Shown: positions 45,451 to 55,932, numbered from the stretch's first letter. The stretch is DNA of 64,000 nt from Variovorax sp. ZS18.2.2 (GCF_024701975.1 NZ_JANLNM010000005.1:248001-312000), one strand, 5' to 3'. Translations and numbers: made by a program. Notes: generated from the letters alone by a model not told the origin.

Positions 45451-46320
45451 ATGACGCAGACCGCACGCACTGCCGTGGACCTGCGGGACATCCTCGCGCC
45501 GCGGCGGCTGACCGAGGTGGTCGATGTCGGGGCCAACCCGATCGACGGCGACCCGCCCTATCTCGCGATGCTGCGGGCCGGGTTGTGCCGGGTCACGGGC
45601 TTCGAGCCGCAGCTTCCGGCGCTGCATGAATTGACACAGACCCAGGGCCCCCTCGAGCGCTACCTGCCGTGGGCGCTCGGCGACGGCGGCATGCACACGC
45701 TGCATGTCTGCGCCGCGCCGGGCATGACCAGCCTGCTCGCGCCCGATGCGCAATCGCTCGCGCTCTTCGAGGCCCTGCAGCCGCTGGCCGAGGTTCGCGA
45801 ACGGATCCCGGTGCAGACGCGGCGGCTCGACGACATCGCCGAGATCGTGCATCTCGATTTCCTGAAAGTCGATGCACAGGGCAGCGAGCTCGCGGTGTTC
45901 CGCGCAGGCCGCGCCAAGCTGGCGCAAGCCGTGATGGTGCAGACCGAGGTGTCCTTCGTCACGCTCTACAAGGACCAGCCGACCCAGGGCGAGATCGACC
46001 AGGAGCTGCGCGGCCAGGGCTTTGTGCCGCATTGCTTCGCGGCGGTGAAACAGTGGCCGATCGCGCCGTGCGTGGTGGATGGCGATCCGCGCCGGCCACT
46101 GCACCAACTGCTGGAGGCCGATCTGGTCTACATGCGCGACATCCGCCGCCCCGAGGCGATGGACGACGAGCAACTGCGGCACCTGGCCCTGGTTGCACAC
46201 CACTGCCATGGCTCCTTCGATCTCGCACTGCGCTGCCTGCTGCTGCTCGAAGAGCGCCACGCGGTCGGCGACGGCGCACAGCAGCGCTACCTGCAACTGC
46301 TTGCCGCGCGCGGCGCCTGA
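45451..46320 (+). CDS. FkbM-family methyltransferase
   Basis: 289 residues. VVDVGANPIDGDPP is the SAM-binding motif I, followed by GFEPQ and the FkbM-typical RRLDDI...LDFLKVDAQGSELAVFRAG. FkbM proteins O-methylate sugars and related hydroxyls. A GTG at 45442, overlapping the upstream stop, is an alternative start (adds 3 residues). Convergent with the adhesin gene, 14 nt between stops. Confidence 0.85.
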   Translation: MTQTARTAVDLRDILAPRRLTEVVDVGANPIDGDPPYLAMLRAGLCRVTGFEPQLPALHELTQTQGPLERYLPWALGDGGMHTLHVCAAPGMTSLLAPDAQSLALFEALQPLAEVRERIPVQTRRLDDIAEIVHLDFLKVDAQGSELAVFRAGRAKLAQAVMVQTEVSFVTLYKDQPTQGEIDQELRGQGFVPHCFAAVKQWPIAPCVVDGDPRRPLHQLLEADLVYMRDIRRPEAMDDEQLRHLALVAHHCHGSFDLALRCLLLLEERHAVGDGAQQRYLQLLAARGA

Positions 46321-46334
46321 GCTGAGCGCCGCCG

Positions 46335-49300
46335 TCAGAAATCGGCGCAGCCGTTGCGCTTCTCGGTGTCCACGCAGCTCGAAAGATTCGGCCGCGACCG
46401 CACGCGCGACCATTCGCGCGCCAGCACGTCGCCGCCCTGGGACGCGCGGTCGCCTTCGAGCGGACCGGTCGCAAAGCAGATCGGCGGCGGGCCGATGTTG
46501 CGGTCGTAGAGCCAGGTAGAAGGCACTTCGCGCACCAGGTCGGGCAAGGGGAAGTCCGGCAACCGGAGCACGACCGGGGGCGGCGGTGGTGGTGGGGGTG
46601 GTGGCGGCGCAGCCGTGACCGTCAGATCGCCCGGCCGCACGTTGACGGCATAGCCCGCGGCGGAAGCGAAGCTGCCATTGATCGCATAGACGCCCGGTGG
46701 GCTGCCCGGCGTCGCCGACGTGCCGGGCGCGCCGCTGAAGCTCGAATCCGTGTCGCCCAGGATCAGGCCACCGACGCTGTACGGGAAGGGCGGATTGGCC
46801 TGGCCCTCGGGACGGGTTGCGTTGCCGATCACCACCGTGGCCACGGGTTGCTGCGCATAGATGAAGTGGTTGTCGCCCGGCGACACCGTCACGGTGCACA
46901 GCCCCAGGTACGCGCAGTGGTACAGGTTGGGCAACGGGCCCGAGCCGAACAGGCCGCCGCGCGTCTCGCCGACCCAGGTGTCGGCCCACACGCGCCACGG
47001 CGCGCCGGTGATCGTGTAGGCGCCCAGGTTCTGAAAGCGCGAGGCCGCCACCAGATCGGTGCCGCTCGTGCTGCTGACGTTGGTGCCCAGCAGCAGGTCG
47101 CCGGACAGCGTGCGCACGAACACGGTGTCGGCCGCCATCGAGGTGGCCGACTGGACCTGCGGCGCATTGCCCGCGGCATCGAAGCCCGTGACGGACACCG
47201 ACCCCAGCTGCACGGTGTCGACATCGACGTAGCGGAAGGCACCGGCCGCGCCGCCGCCCACCGTGGCCGCGCTGACGTTGTTCGGCGCCGTGTCGAGCAG
47301 CACGCTGCCGCCGGTGGAGCGCGCCATCAGCGTGCCGGCGGTGATGGGCGCACCCGCAACCTGCGTGATGTTGCCGGCGCTGAGCAGCCCGAGCCGCGTC
47401 GCCGTGACAGCGCCGCCCAGCTGGATGTTGCCGCCGCCACCGTTCTGCAGGGTGAGGGCAGATGGCAGGGTCAGCGGCCCCACGACATCGATGTTCGCGG
47501 CATGCGCGTTGCTCCCCGCCACGATGGTGGCGGCCGTGAGACGCCCGAACTCGGCGGCGGAGACCGCGAAGCCGGTGGCCGCCGTGCCGCCGAGGGTGAT
47601 CGGCGTGGCCGTCTGGTCCAGGCCGTTGCCCGCGGCATCGACGCCGCCCGGCCGCAGGTTGATCACATTGACGGCGCTGACCTTGCCGTCGATCACCAGC
47701 GCATCGGTGCTGCCGTCGTTGCCGGCCCGCAGCACCGTGTTGCCGCCGGCGGACACGATGACGTCCGCAAGGACGGGCGGGACCGCGCCGCCCAGCGGCG
47801 CCTGCGGGCCGACCCGCACGCCGGCGCCGTTGCCGACGGACTGGCCGCTCAGTTCGATGTCGCCGGTGCCGCTGGTCACGACCTGCGCGCCTGTGGTCAA
47901 TCGCACGCCGTCCCCGACGATGTTGCCGCCGGCCTGGCGCAGCCCGCGCACCGTGATGTCGCCGTCGATCGAGCGCAGCGCCGACTGGTCGATGATCACG
48001 CCGTGGCCCGGCGACGTGCCGGCGCTGGTGACGCTGTTGCCCACGCCCAGCACGGTGATGTTGCCCGTGGTGCTCGTGATCTCGGTCTGCCGGTTCGCGA
48101 TGCCGGTCCCGACGAAACGCGACCCCAGGCGCACGCCCGATGCGGCCTCGGCTGTGCCGGTGATGTTCACGTTGCCGGTCGAGGTCGCGATGTGCACGCC
48201 ATCGATGCTGACGGCGGCGTCGCCGATGCCTGACGGCCCGATGCTCTTGCCGACGATCGTGACCGAGCCACCCGCCCCCGCGTCGCTGCGGCCCACGCGG
48301 GTGTCTATCTCGTTGCCGTCCAGGTGCACGCTGACGCCCTGGTTGCTGGGGTTGGCCCAGCTGCCGTTCATCACGACGTTGCCGCCGTTGGTGTAGATGT
48401 CGCCGCTGTAGCTGATCTGCCCGCCCCCGGTGGCCGTGCCGCCGTTGTTGACGTCGGCGTTGAACACCACGTTCAGGGCTCCGGTCCCGGTGGACTGGAT
48501 CACCGTGCCCGCGTCGGCGCGCACGCTGCGGTTGGCATCGAGCTGGAAGGTCACTGCACCCTTGTTGGTGCTGTAGTTGATGTTGACTGCTCCCTTCGCG
48601 TTCGACATGTGGATGTCGCCGAGGAAAGGAGATCCTGTGGTGCCGGTGCCGATCGTCACGCTGGTGCCCGCATTGAGCGCGGCATTGATGTCGCCGTCCT
48701 GGATGGTCGAGGTGGCGATCGGATCGAACGGGTTGCCGGTCAGGGAGCCCGCGGCGACGCCGCTCACGATATCGACGTCGAACGGATCGATCAGCCACGA
48801 GCCCACGCTGCCCACCGGCGCCGAGGCATCGACGCGAACACCGGCCATGTCGAACTGCGCGCCCGAGGTCTCGACGAAGCCGCCGTTGCCGCCGGCCGCA
48901 CCGCCGCGTGCCGAGAACGTTCCGTAGGCGCGCAGTGCGTCGCCCGCGACGACCCTCACGCTGCCGCCGTTGCCGGTGCCGGTGCCCGTGGCGTTGGCTT
49001 CCAGGCTGGCGGTCGCACCGATCGCGATGGCGCCGGTGGCCGCGATGTCGATGCTGCCGCCGCCGGTGGCGCCGCTCGCGTCCAGGCGTGCAACGAGCGA
49101 CCCTCCTTCGCTGAAGCTGACGCCATCGACCAGCACGTTGCGCCCGCGCACCGAGATGCTGCCGCCCTTGCCGGTGCTGCTCGCGACCGAGACGAGGGCG
49201 TCGGTGGGAGGCTCGTCGGCGGCCAGCCCTGCGTCGAGTGCGCGAAAGTTCGAGAAAGAATTCACCCGCAGCGAGACATCGGTGCCCTGCCCGTCGATGG

Positions 49301-51842
49301 CCACGGTGCCGCCGGCGGTGCGCAGCGCCGGGGTGCCGCCGCCCTCGCTGCTCACCTGCACGCCCCAGCCCCGGCTGCCGTCGGGTGTGATGACGATGTT
49401 GCCGTTGGCATCGAGGTCCGCACCGAACCCGTCACCGCCCCCCTTGCCGGTGATGTCGATGCGCCGGCCGTTGCCGGCGGTGATGCTGCCGCCAATGAAC
49501 ACGCCGCTCGATGCGCCCGCAAAGCCGCCTTCCCTGGCGAACGCCAGGCTCTGGCGCATCGCATCGGTGTTCCCGCCGGCGCCATCGATGCGCACGTCGC
49601 CACCCGCATCGATGGTCGCGTTGGTGCTGACGGAGACACCCGTCTGCCCGAAGTTGCTGCCCACCGGCATGTCGGCCGTCCAGTCGGTGCCGCGGCCCGT
49701 CAGCGTCACGTCGCCGCCGGTCGCGGTGATGGTGGAACCGTACGCCACGTTGACGCCGCTCCCGCCGACACCGCCGGTGCCGTCCAGGCTCACCGTGCCT
49801 GTGCCGCCGGCTTTCAGCGTGCTGTACCAGAGCGCGATGCCCTCGCTGGACACGAAGCGCGGGTTGCCGCCGTCGTCCGTCGCGACCCACGACCGCCCCT
49901 GGCCGCGCAGGCTGACGATGCCGCCGGCGTTGGTGGCCAGCGTGCTTTCGCTCAGGTAGATGCCTTCGAGCCACTGGCCGTCGCTGTCCGATGACGAGCC
50001 GCCCACTGCGCGGCCGTTCTGCGCATCGCCCTGGCCGAAGAAGCGGATGTTGCCGCCGTTCGCATCGATGTTCGCGCCCACAAGGCGGATCGCGCCCGCG
50101 TAGTCGGTTTCGAAATTGGGATCGCCCCCGCTCACGGAGATCTGCGCGGGGTCCGCCGCGCGGGCCGCGATGGCGCCGGTCGAATCGGCATTGAAGTCCA
50201 CGTTGAGCGCGCCCTGCTTGGACACGATCGCGGAGCCGCTGTCCATGAAGATGCTGCCGGCGGAATCCACCCGCAGCGTGGCGGTGCCGCCTTCCTGCTT
50301 GACCACCTGCACGTTCTCGCCGAAACGCACGCCGCGCTGGTCGCCGATTGCGCCGCTCGCGAGCGTGACGTCGGTGCCGCGGCCCAATGCGTTGCCGATG
50401 CTGCCCGCATCGACGGTCGCGCCCGATGCAATGCCCGGATAGTCGGCCTGGTACGCCGGAACGTCGGCGCTGTTGACCACATCGATGTTGCCGGTCGGCG
50501 TGTCGATGCGCCAGCTGCCGTTGAGGCCGCCGTTCGCGCCGCCGCCGGCATCGACACGTGCAGCGCCGATGCGCAGGCCGTCGGCCTTCGTGGTGATGGT
50601 GCCGCCCTTGCCGCTGCCGGCGCCGCGCGCACTCAGTTCGCCGAACACCTGCGCATGCGATTCGCGCGCCGGTGCGGTGAGGCCGTCCACCAGGACCTGG
50701 CCCGTTGCCGTGCCCACGTCGATGGTGCCGCCCGCGCCCTGCCCGGTCGCGCTGGCGCGCAGCACCGAACCCGACGACAGCGCCACGTCGTAACCGCTCA
50801 CCGCGACCGTGCCGCCGCCGGCCTGCCCGCTGGCATCGACCAGCGCCTGCTTGCCTCCGCTCGTGGCCTGCAACTGCACCTGTCCCGCCGCGATGCGGAT
50901 GTTGCCGCCGCGCTCGCCGGCCGCGGCGCCGGTGGCGTCGAGCGTGCCGCCGGTCATCGCGACCTGGTTGTCCTGCCCGCCGCCGAGGACGATCTCGCCG
51001 TTGCGCGTGCCGATGGAGCGCGCGCGCACCGTGCCGGTCTGGTTGACCACCAACTCGCCCACGGTGACGGAGCTGCCGATGAGCGCCACGCGCCCGCCGT
51101 CGGCCTGGATCGTGCCGCTGTTGTCCACGGCCGCGTGGGTGGCCATGGCGTCGGGCGCAATGACGATGTTGGTGAGCCCGTCGCCCACGAGGTCCAGCGT
51201 GATCTTGCGGCCCGAGGCCAGCGCAACCGTGCCGTTGTCGGCCGTGATGCTGCCGGTGCTGCCGTTGCCGACCACTGCGCCCATGAGCACCACGGGCCCA
51301 CCGCCGGTGGCGGTGATGTTGCCGAGGTTGTGCACCGAGGCCGAGTTGGCATCGGGGCGCTCGAAGGTGAGTTTGGTGGCGCCGTCCATGAAGCTCTGGT
51401 TGGAGGTCGTCAACGCCAGCGTGGAGGCGATCAGCCCGCCCACGTTCACCGTCGCGCCCTGGCTGAACATCACGCCGTTGGGATTGATCAGGATGACGCG
51501 GCCGTTCGCCGTGAGCGTGCCCGCGATGGTCGAGAGTTCGTTGCCGGTGACGCGGTTGAGCAGCACGCTCGTCGCGCCCGGCTGCACGATGTTGACGACG
51601 CCGCCCGGGCCGATCGAGAAGGACTGCCAGTTCGCGATGCCGCGCGCGAGCGGCTGGTTGATGCTCATCACGGCGCCGCTCTGCGTCATGGTGACGCCGC
51701 CGGCAATGGGCAAAAAGCCCATGGGCAGCACCTGCGCGATGGCCGGCGAGAGGCCCGCGCACAAGAGCGAGATCGCCAGGGGCCGCAGCTGCAGGCCGCG
51801 ATGGTGGCGGGGCCGTTGGCGGGAGAGATTGCGTTGCTTCAT
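46335..51842 (-). CDS. Large two-partner secretion adhesin (TpsA, filamentous-haemagglutinin-like)
   Basis: 1835 residues from the ATG at 51840-51842; the open frame continues back into tpsB. A signal peptide (~18-36, ...LSPAIAQ) is followed by the TPS domain: PIAGGVTMTQSGAVMSINQP, NRVTGNELSTIAGTL and the NPNG motif (ILINPNGVMFSQGA). The bulk is a Gly/Ala/Thr/Val-rich beta-helix of ~20-residue repeats. Near the end an MBG-like module (VATVVIGNATRPEGQANPPF) and a proline run (PPPPPPP) lead to an ~80-residue C-terminal tail with Cys. Starts 2 nt after the tpsB stop. Confidence 0.93.
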   Translation of the reverse strand: MKQRNLSRQRPRHHRGLQLRPLAISLLCAGLSPAIAQVLPMGFLPIAGGVTMTQSGAVMSINQPLARGIANWQSFSIGPGGVVNIVQPGATSVLLNRVTGNELSTIAGTLTANGRVILINPNGVMFSQGATVNVGGLIASTLALTTSNQSFMDGATKLTFERPDANSASVHNLGNITATGGGPVVLMGAVVGNGSTGSITADNGTVALASGRKITLDLVGDGLTNIVIAPDAMATHAAVDNSGTIQADGGRVALIGSSVTVGELVVNQTGTVRARSIGTRNGEIVLGGGQDNQVAMTGGTLDATGAAAGERGGNIRIAAGQVQLQATSGGKQALVDASGQAGGGTVAVSGYDVALSSGSVLRASATGQGAGGTIDVGTATGQVLVDGLTAPARESHAQVFGELSARGAGSGKGGTITTKADGLRIGAARVDAGGGANGGLNGSWRIDTPTGNIDVVNSADVPAYQADYPGIASGATVDAGSIGNALGRGTDVTLASGAIGDQRGVRFGENVQVVKQEGGTATLRVDSAGSIFMDSGSAIVSKQGALNVDFNADSTGAIAARAADPAQISVSGGDPNFETDYAGAIRLVGANIDANGGNIRFFGQGDAQNGRAVGGSSSDSDGQWLEGIYLSESTLATNAGGIVSLRGQGRSWVATDDGGNPRFVSSEGIALWYSTLKAGGTGTVSLDGTGGVGGSGVNVAYGSTITATGGDVTLTGRGTDWTADMPVGSNFGQTGVSVSTNATIDAGGDVRIDGAGGNTDAMRQSLAFAREGGFAGASSGVFIGGSITAGNGRRIDITGKGGGDGFGADLDANGNIVITPDGSRGWGVQVSSEGGGTPALRTAGGTVAIDGQGTDVSLRVNSFSNFRALDAGLAADEPPTDALVSVASSTGKGGSISVRGRNVLVDGVSFSEGGSLVARLDASGATGGGSIDIAATGAIAIGATASLEANATGTGTGNGGSVRVVAGDALRAYGTFSARGGAAGGNGGFVETSGAQFDMAGVRVDASAPVGSVGSWLIDPFDVDIVSGVAAGSLTGNPFDPIATSTIQDGDINAALNAGTSVTIGTGTTGSPFLGDIHMSNAKGAVNINYSTNKGAVTFQLDANRSVRADAGTVIQSTGTGALNVVFNADVNNGGTATGGGQISYSGDIYTNGGNVVMNGSWANPSNQGVSVHLDGNEIDTRVGRSDAGAGGSVTIVGKSIGPSGIGDAAVSIDGVHIATSTGNVNITGTAEAASGVRLGSRFVGTGIANRQTEITSTTGNITVLGVGNSVTSAGTSPGHGVIIDQSALRSIDGDITVRGLRQAGGNIVGDGVRLTTGAQVVTSGTGDIELSGQSVGNGAGVRVGPQAPLGGAVPPVLADVIVSAGGNTVLRAGNDGSTDALVIDGKVSAVNVINLRPGGVDAAGNGLDQTATPITLGGTAATGFAVSAAEFGRLTAATIVAGSNAHAANIDVVGPLTLPSALTLQNGGGGNIQLGGAVTATRLGLLSAGNITQVAGAPITAGTLMARSTGGSVLLDTAPNNVSAATVGGGAAGAFRYVDVDTVQLGSVSVTGFDAAGNAPQVQSATSMAADTVFVRTLSGDLLLGTNVSSTSGTDLVAASRFQNLGAYTITGAPWRVWADTWVGETRGGLFGSGPLPNLYHCAYLGLCTVTVSPGDNHFIYAQQPVATVVIGNATRPEGQANPPFPYSVGGLILGDTDSSFSGAPGTSATPGSPPGVYAINGSFASAAGYAVNVRPGDLTVTAAPPPPPPPPPPPVVLRLPDFPLPDLVREVPSTWLYDRNIGPPPICFATGPLEGDRASQGGDVLAREWSRVRSRPNLSSCVDTEKRNGCADF

Positions 51843-51844
51843 GG

Positions 51845-53629
51845 TCAGAACGCCTTGATGAGCTGCACGTAGAGGCGCGGATTGCGCCCACCGCCGTCGG
51901 TCTGCGCCGGCGGCGTGCCGGCGCGCCAGGCGAGCGTGGCGTTGATCGAGAAATTGCCCGGCCGCGACCAGCTCACGCCCACGCCGTAGCCGCGCAGGCT
52001 GTGGCTGTTGGCGCCATCGGCGAACGTGGGGTTGCGCACGATCTTTCCGTGGGCGGCGTCGTAGAACAGGAAGGGCGTGAACTCTTCGTTGAGCGACCAG
52101 CGCCACTCGGCCGTGCCGATCACGCCCTGGTCCACCAGCAGCTCGCCCGAGGGGTACGCACGCACCGCGCGCGCGCCGCCGAGCGCGAGTTTTTCGGAGC
52201 CGTCGAGGTTCTTGCTGGCCCACTGCCCGCCGACAGAGAGGTACAGCGAGTGGCGCGGCACGATGGTCTGCAGCCGCGAGAGCTGGAAGCTCAGCTTGGT
52301 GAAGCCGCCTTCGGTGCGGTGGCCGCCGATGCTCTGGTCGGCCAGGCGGCTCTCCGGATCGCGGATCGAGAGGTTGCCGTGGTAGAGCGTGCCCGAGCTG
52401 GCCCAGTAGCCGCCGCCGAACACCTCGTCGCGGCGCTCCCAGGTCCAGCCCGCGCTCAGGCCATGGATGCGCTTGCGCGAATTGCTGTTCACGATGCCGA
52501 CCTCGTCGGTCAGGTCCTTGATGTCGGCGCCCAGGCGCAGGAACAGGTTCTGCTGGCGCTGGCGGATCAGCGGGTAGTTGAGCGAGAAGTCGAGCACGTT
52601 GGCGCGGCCGCGCGCCTCGTAGTCGGCGAACTGGCCGCCGAGCTCGTAGTTCACGCGCGCCAGGCCCACCCCGGCGCGCAGGCCGCTGGTGCCGATGGGT
52701 GCCTCGTACGCGATGCGGCCGAACTGCAGGTCGTTGCTGTCGGACACCATCAGGCGCATGTCGAGGTTGTCGCCGATGCCGAAGGGGCTCAACCAGCGCG
52801 CGGTGCCGCCGACGCGATAGCGCCCCGATTCCTTGGTGCCGTGGTTGTCGGCCTCGGCCGTGAAAGCCCAGCGCGGCGCGGCCGCCACTTCGACCGAGAG
52901 GTCGGTGGTGCCCGGCTGCGTGCCTTCCTGCAGGCCCGACGACACCTTGACGCCGGGCTGGTCCGACAGCAGCAGCATCGCGCGCTCATAGCGCTGCGCG
53001 CTGACCGCTTCGCCCGGTTGCAGCGGCGCGAGAAAACCGCGCACGCGCGCTTCACTGAGCGCCGCATCGGGCGCGACGACCACGTCGACCTTGCCCATGC
53101 GCCCTTCGATCACGCTGATCTCGACGATGCCGTCGCGCACCGTCTGCACGGGCACGATGGCCTGCGCGAGGAAGTAGCCGCGTTCCTTGTAGCGCGCGGT
53201 GATCGCCTGCGCGAGCCCTTCGAGATCGCCCAGCGTGACGTCGCGGCCGATGTAGGGCGTGGTGATCGATTGCAGCTCTTCGTTGGTCAGTGCCTTGACG
53301 CCGTTCAGGCGCAGGTCGTTGAGCTTGAACGTCGTGCCGGCGGGGCGCGGCGGTGCGGGCAGGCTTTGCGGCGCAACGGTGCCTGTCGCCTGCGCGAGCG
53401 GGCGGTCGCAGGTGCCGCACGGGTCCTTGGTCGGGAGCAGTTCGGTGTCGCCGGCGTCGTTGACCGTGGCGGCTTGCTGTTCAGCCTGTGCCTGCTCTTC
53501 GGCATGCGCGCGATCCGCAGCCATGAAGAGGACGGCCGACACCAAAGCGCCGGTGGCCCAGGCGATGGGACGCAGCGCACTGCGTGGAGCGAGGGCGATG
53601 GAGCGGTTGCTGTTCATGGCATTGCGCAT
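51845..53629 (-). CDS. Two-partner secretion outer-membrane transporter TpsB (FhaC/ShlB family)
   Basis: 594 residues. Signal peptide (~25-43, ...ADRAHA), then two POTRA domains (KLNDLRLNGVKALTNEELQS; VEISVIEGRMGKVDVVV) and a beta-barrel ending in LYVQLIKAF with a terminal Phe. The usual VRGY-like lid motif appears as ARAVRAYPSGE. It should export the TpsA made next door. It starts 3 nt after the CHAT gene stop; MNSNRS four codons on is another start. Confidence 0.94.
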   Translation of the reverse strand: MRNAMNSNRSIALAPRSALRPIAWATGALVSAVLFMAADRAHAEEQAQAEQQAATVNDAGDTELLPTKDPCGTCDRPLAQATGTVAPQSLPAPPRPAGTTFKLNDLRLNGVKALTNEELQSITTPYIGRDVTLGDLEGLAQAITARYKERGYFLAQAIVPVQTVRDGIVEISVIEGRMGKVDVVVAPDAALSEARVRGFLAPLQPGEAVSAQRYERAMLLLSDQPGVKVSSGLQEGTQPGTTDLSVEVAAAPRWAFTAEADNHGTKESGRYRVGGTARWLSPFGIGDNLDMRLMVSDSNDLQFGRIAYEAPIGTSGLRAGVGLARVNYELGGQFADYEARGRANVLDFSLNYPLIRQRQQNLFLRLGADIKDLTDEVGIVNSNSRKRIHGLSAGWTWERRDEVFGGGYWASSGTLYHGNLSIRDPESRLADQSIGGHRTEGGFTKLSFQLSRLQTIVPRHSLYLSVGGQWASKNLDGSEKLALGGARAVRAYPSGELLVDQGVIGTAEWRWSLNEEFTPFLFYDAAHGKIVRNPTFADGANSHSLRGYGVGVSWSRPGNFSINATLAWRAGTPPAQTDGGGRNPRLYVQLIKAF

Positions 53630-53632
53630 GGT

Positions 53633-55771
53633 TCAGCTCCCCACCGTCAGGCGCCAGTTGCCGATCAGGTTGAACGGCGCCCAGAAGAAGGGATGAGACA
53701 TCTTGGGGTCCTTCAACACGGCCAGTTGCCCGGCCTGCATCGCTTTCTGCAGGTCGCGGCCCTTGGAGAGTTCGCCGTAGAGCGTGCTCATGAGCACCGC
53801 GGTCGCGTCGTCCGACACGGGCCACAGCGAGGCGATCAGGCTGGAGCTTCCCGCCGAGAGGAACGAACGCGTGAAGCCCAGCACCTCGTCGCCCTGCGCG
53901 ATGCGCCCGAGCCCCGATTCGCAGGCCGAGAGCGTGACCAATGCAGTGCCTTCCATCGGCAGCCCGAGGATCTCGTGCGCTTCGAGAAAATTCTGCTTTC
54001 CGCCTTCGTTGGCCAGCAGGATGCGCGAGTACAGCGGATCGACCGCATCGGCCTCGGCGTGCGCCGCCACGTGCATCAGCGGCGAGCGCGCGGCCACGTC
54101 GCGGAACTGCGTCTTGGTGGCGGCCGCGCCCATGAACACGGTGTTGCGCGGGAAGAGTTGTGCGAGCTGCTTCACCTCGGTCTCGGCGCCCGGCAGGTCG
54201 TACTTGTCCTCGATGCGTGGATTGCCGAAGGCGACCAGCGAGGCGTTCACGCGCGGCGTGCGCTGCGCCAGCTGCACCGCGATGCTCATCGACGGCGCGA
54301 CCGACACCGGGTGCGTCTCGATCACATAGCGGCCATCCAGCCGCAGCGCCTGGAACGGCAGGTAATGCAGCGGACCGTGCGGCACGATGATCAGGCGCTG
54401 CCCCGGCGCGAGGCCGAGCGGCCCGAGCAGTGCGGCGCCGAGCTTGTCGGCGTTGGTGATGGCGGTGCGGCGTCCGCGCACGATGGAGTTGCGGAAAGTC
54501 TCGACCAGCTCGTTGAGCTCGTCGCGCTTCACGGCCACCGTCTTCTCCTGGATCGCGCTTGGGCTCACCACCCACACCACCAGCCGGTCGGGCAGCGAGT
54601 GGAACTGCACCACGCGCTCGTCGGCGGCCAGCGTGCGCTGCAGCGTGGCGAGGTCGACGGTGCTGGTGGCTTGCTCGCTGACCTTCGCGCGCCCGCGCAC
54701 CGCATCGAGCAGCGCGCGCGAGCGGCTGTGCTCGCTGACCTCGAAGGCGGCGCGCGCATCGCCCGCGTCGCTGTAGACCGACACGCCGCGCTCGAACACC
54801 GATTGCAGGTCCGAGAACAGGCCCATCTTGAATTCTTCGCTGCGGAACCTGGCGCGCACCTTGTCCACGCCGCCGAGCGCCTGGCCCACGGCCTCGGCCG
54901 CGGCCTGCTTCTGGCCCAGCGCCATTTCGCTGCGCGCCACGCCGTCCCAGGCCCAGAGGCGGTAGTACTCGGTGTCGGCGCCGACCTGTCGCGCGGTGAG
55001 CGCGCGGTACATGTCGCGCGCCTCGGCCGGCTTGTTCTCGGCCAGCAGCAGGCGGGCGCGGGTGCGGTCGAGCTGCGCGGTGAGCGGTGCGTCCTTGGGC
55101 GGTGCCATGGTGCCGAGCACTTCGCGTGCCCGTGCGGGGTCACCCGATTCGATGAGCGCGTTGACCAGCGAGGCCTGCACCAGCGGCGCATAGCGCGGCG
55201 AGCTGTTGGCCAGCGCCTCGTCGTAGCTGAGCACGGCGCCGGCGAAATCGCCGCGGCGCGTGCGCACGTCGCCGATCACCTTCTGCGCGGGGCCGACCAC
55301 CAGCTTGGGGTCGCGCGCCGGGTGCTTGAGCGCTTCGCGGGCGAACTCTTCTGCTTTTTCGAGCTGGCCCGAATAGCTGTAGACGATGGCCAGGTCGCGA
55401 TTGGCCATGGCCATGAGGTTCGGATCGCGCGTGGCGTTGGCCAGGTGCAGCGCCTTGCTCGCGGCGCGGATGCTCTGGCGGAATTCGCCGGCCTCCGCCA
55501 GCGCGACGGCCTGGCTGCAGTATTGATAGCCCGAGAGCTTGACCGCGTCCTGCCCGTAAAGCACTGCGCCTTCGCTGGTCAATGCCAGCAAGGTGTCGGT
55601 GTCGGCCAGCCGCGCCTGCTCGGCCTTGCCGGCCGCGGCTTCGGCGTTCGGCTGCGCCGAGACCGGGGGGCCGAAGCCCAGCAGAAGAATGCCGGCCAGA
55701 CCGAGCGCGCCTGCGATTCCCGCACGACGACGTGCAGGGCGCTCCCATCCCCATCTTGAAAACCAAGCCAT
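53633..55771 (-). CDS. Exported TPR-CHAT (caspase-like) protein
   Basis: 712 residues. A hydrophobic N-terminal segment (~19-38, ...GPPVSAQ) predicts export. Residues ~60-330 are tetratricopeptide repeats. The C-terminal ~300 form a CHAT domain: His571 in MHVAAHAEAD and Cys617 in LVTLSACESG are in the positions of the catalytic dyad, followed by FLSAGSSSLIASLWPVSD. CHAT proteins are caspase-like proteases. First gene of a tight operon with tpsB and tpsA, so it may process or regulate the adhesin or its secretion. That link is inferred. Confidence 0.9.
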   Translation of the reverse strand: MAWFSRWGWERPARRRAGIAGALGLAGILLLGFGPPVSAQPNAEAAAGKAEQARLADTDTLLALTSEGAVLYGQDAVKLSGYQYCSQAVALAEAGEFRQSIRAASKALHLANATRDPNLMAMANRDLAIVYSYSGQLEKAEEFAREALKHPARDPKLVVGPAQKVIGDVRTRRGDFAGAVLSYDEALANSSPRYAPLVQASLVNALIESGDPARAREVLGTMAPPKDAPLTAQLDRTRARLLLAENKPAEARDMYRALTARQVGADTEYYRLWAWDGVARSEMALGQKQAAAEAVGQALGGVDKVRARFRSEEFKMGLFSDLQSVFERGVSVYSDAGDARAAFEVSEHSRSRALLDAVRGRAKVSEQATSTVDLATLQRTLAADERVVQFHSLPDRLVVWVVSPSAIQEKTVAVKRDELNELVETFRNSIVRGRRTAITNADKLGAALLGPLGLAPGQRLIIVPHGPLHYLPFQALRLDGRYVIETHPVSVAPSMSIAVQLAQRTPRVNASLVAFGNPRIEDKYDLPGAETEVKQLAQLFPRNTVFMGAAATKTQFRDVAARSPLMHVAAHAEADAVDPLYSRILLANEGGKQNFLEAHEILGLPMEGTALVTLSACESGLGRIAQGDEVLGFTRSFLSAGSSSLIASLWPVSDDATAVLMSTLYGELSKGRDLQKAMQAGQLAVLKDPKMSHPFFWAPFNLIGNWRLTVGS

Positions 55772-55932
55772 TGGACCCCCGCACGCGGCCGGTGCACCTG
55801 CTGCTGGTGTTGCAACAGATGCTCGACGCCGCGGAAGTGCGCGCCGTTCAGGCCTCGTGGGGAAAGTCTAGGAGGGGGTACCCTCCGCGCCTATTCGCAA
55901 TACGGTCTAGCGCAAAAGGACTAAGTCATGAA
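55772..55932 (-). promoter_or_regulatory. Upstream region of the CHAT-tpsB-tpsA operon
   Basis: 161 nt. A GGAGGG...CCCTCC dyad spans 55871-55886, and TACGGTCTAG (55901-55910) plus AAAAGGACTAAG (55914-55925) echo words upstream of the T6SS operon. A promoter is expected here; no convincing -35/-10 chosen. Confidence 0.4.

Noticed and set aside
46848..48233. 461-codon plus-strand frame within tpsA
   Set aside because: Antisense of the repetitive adhesin; no start signal or family.
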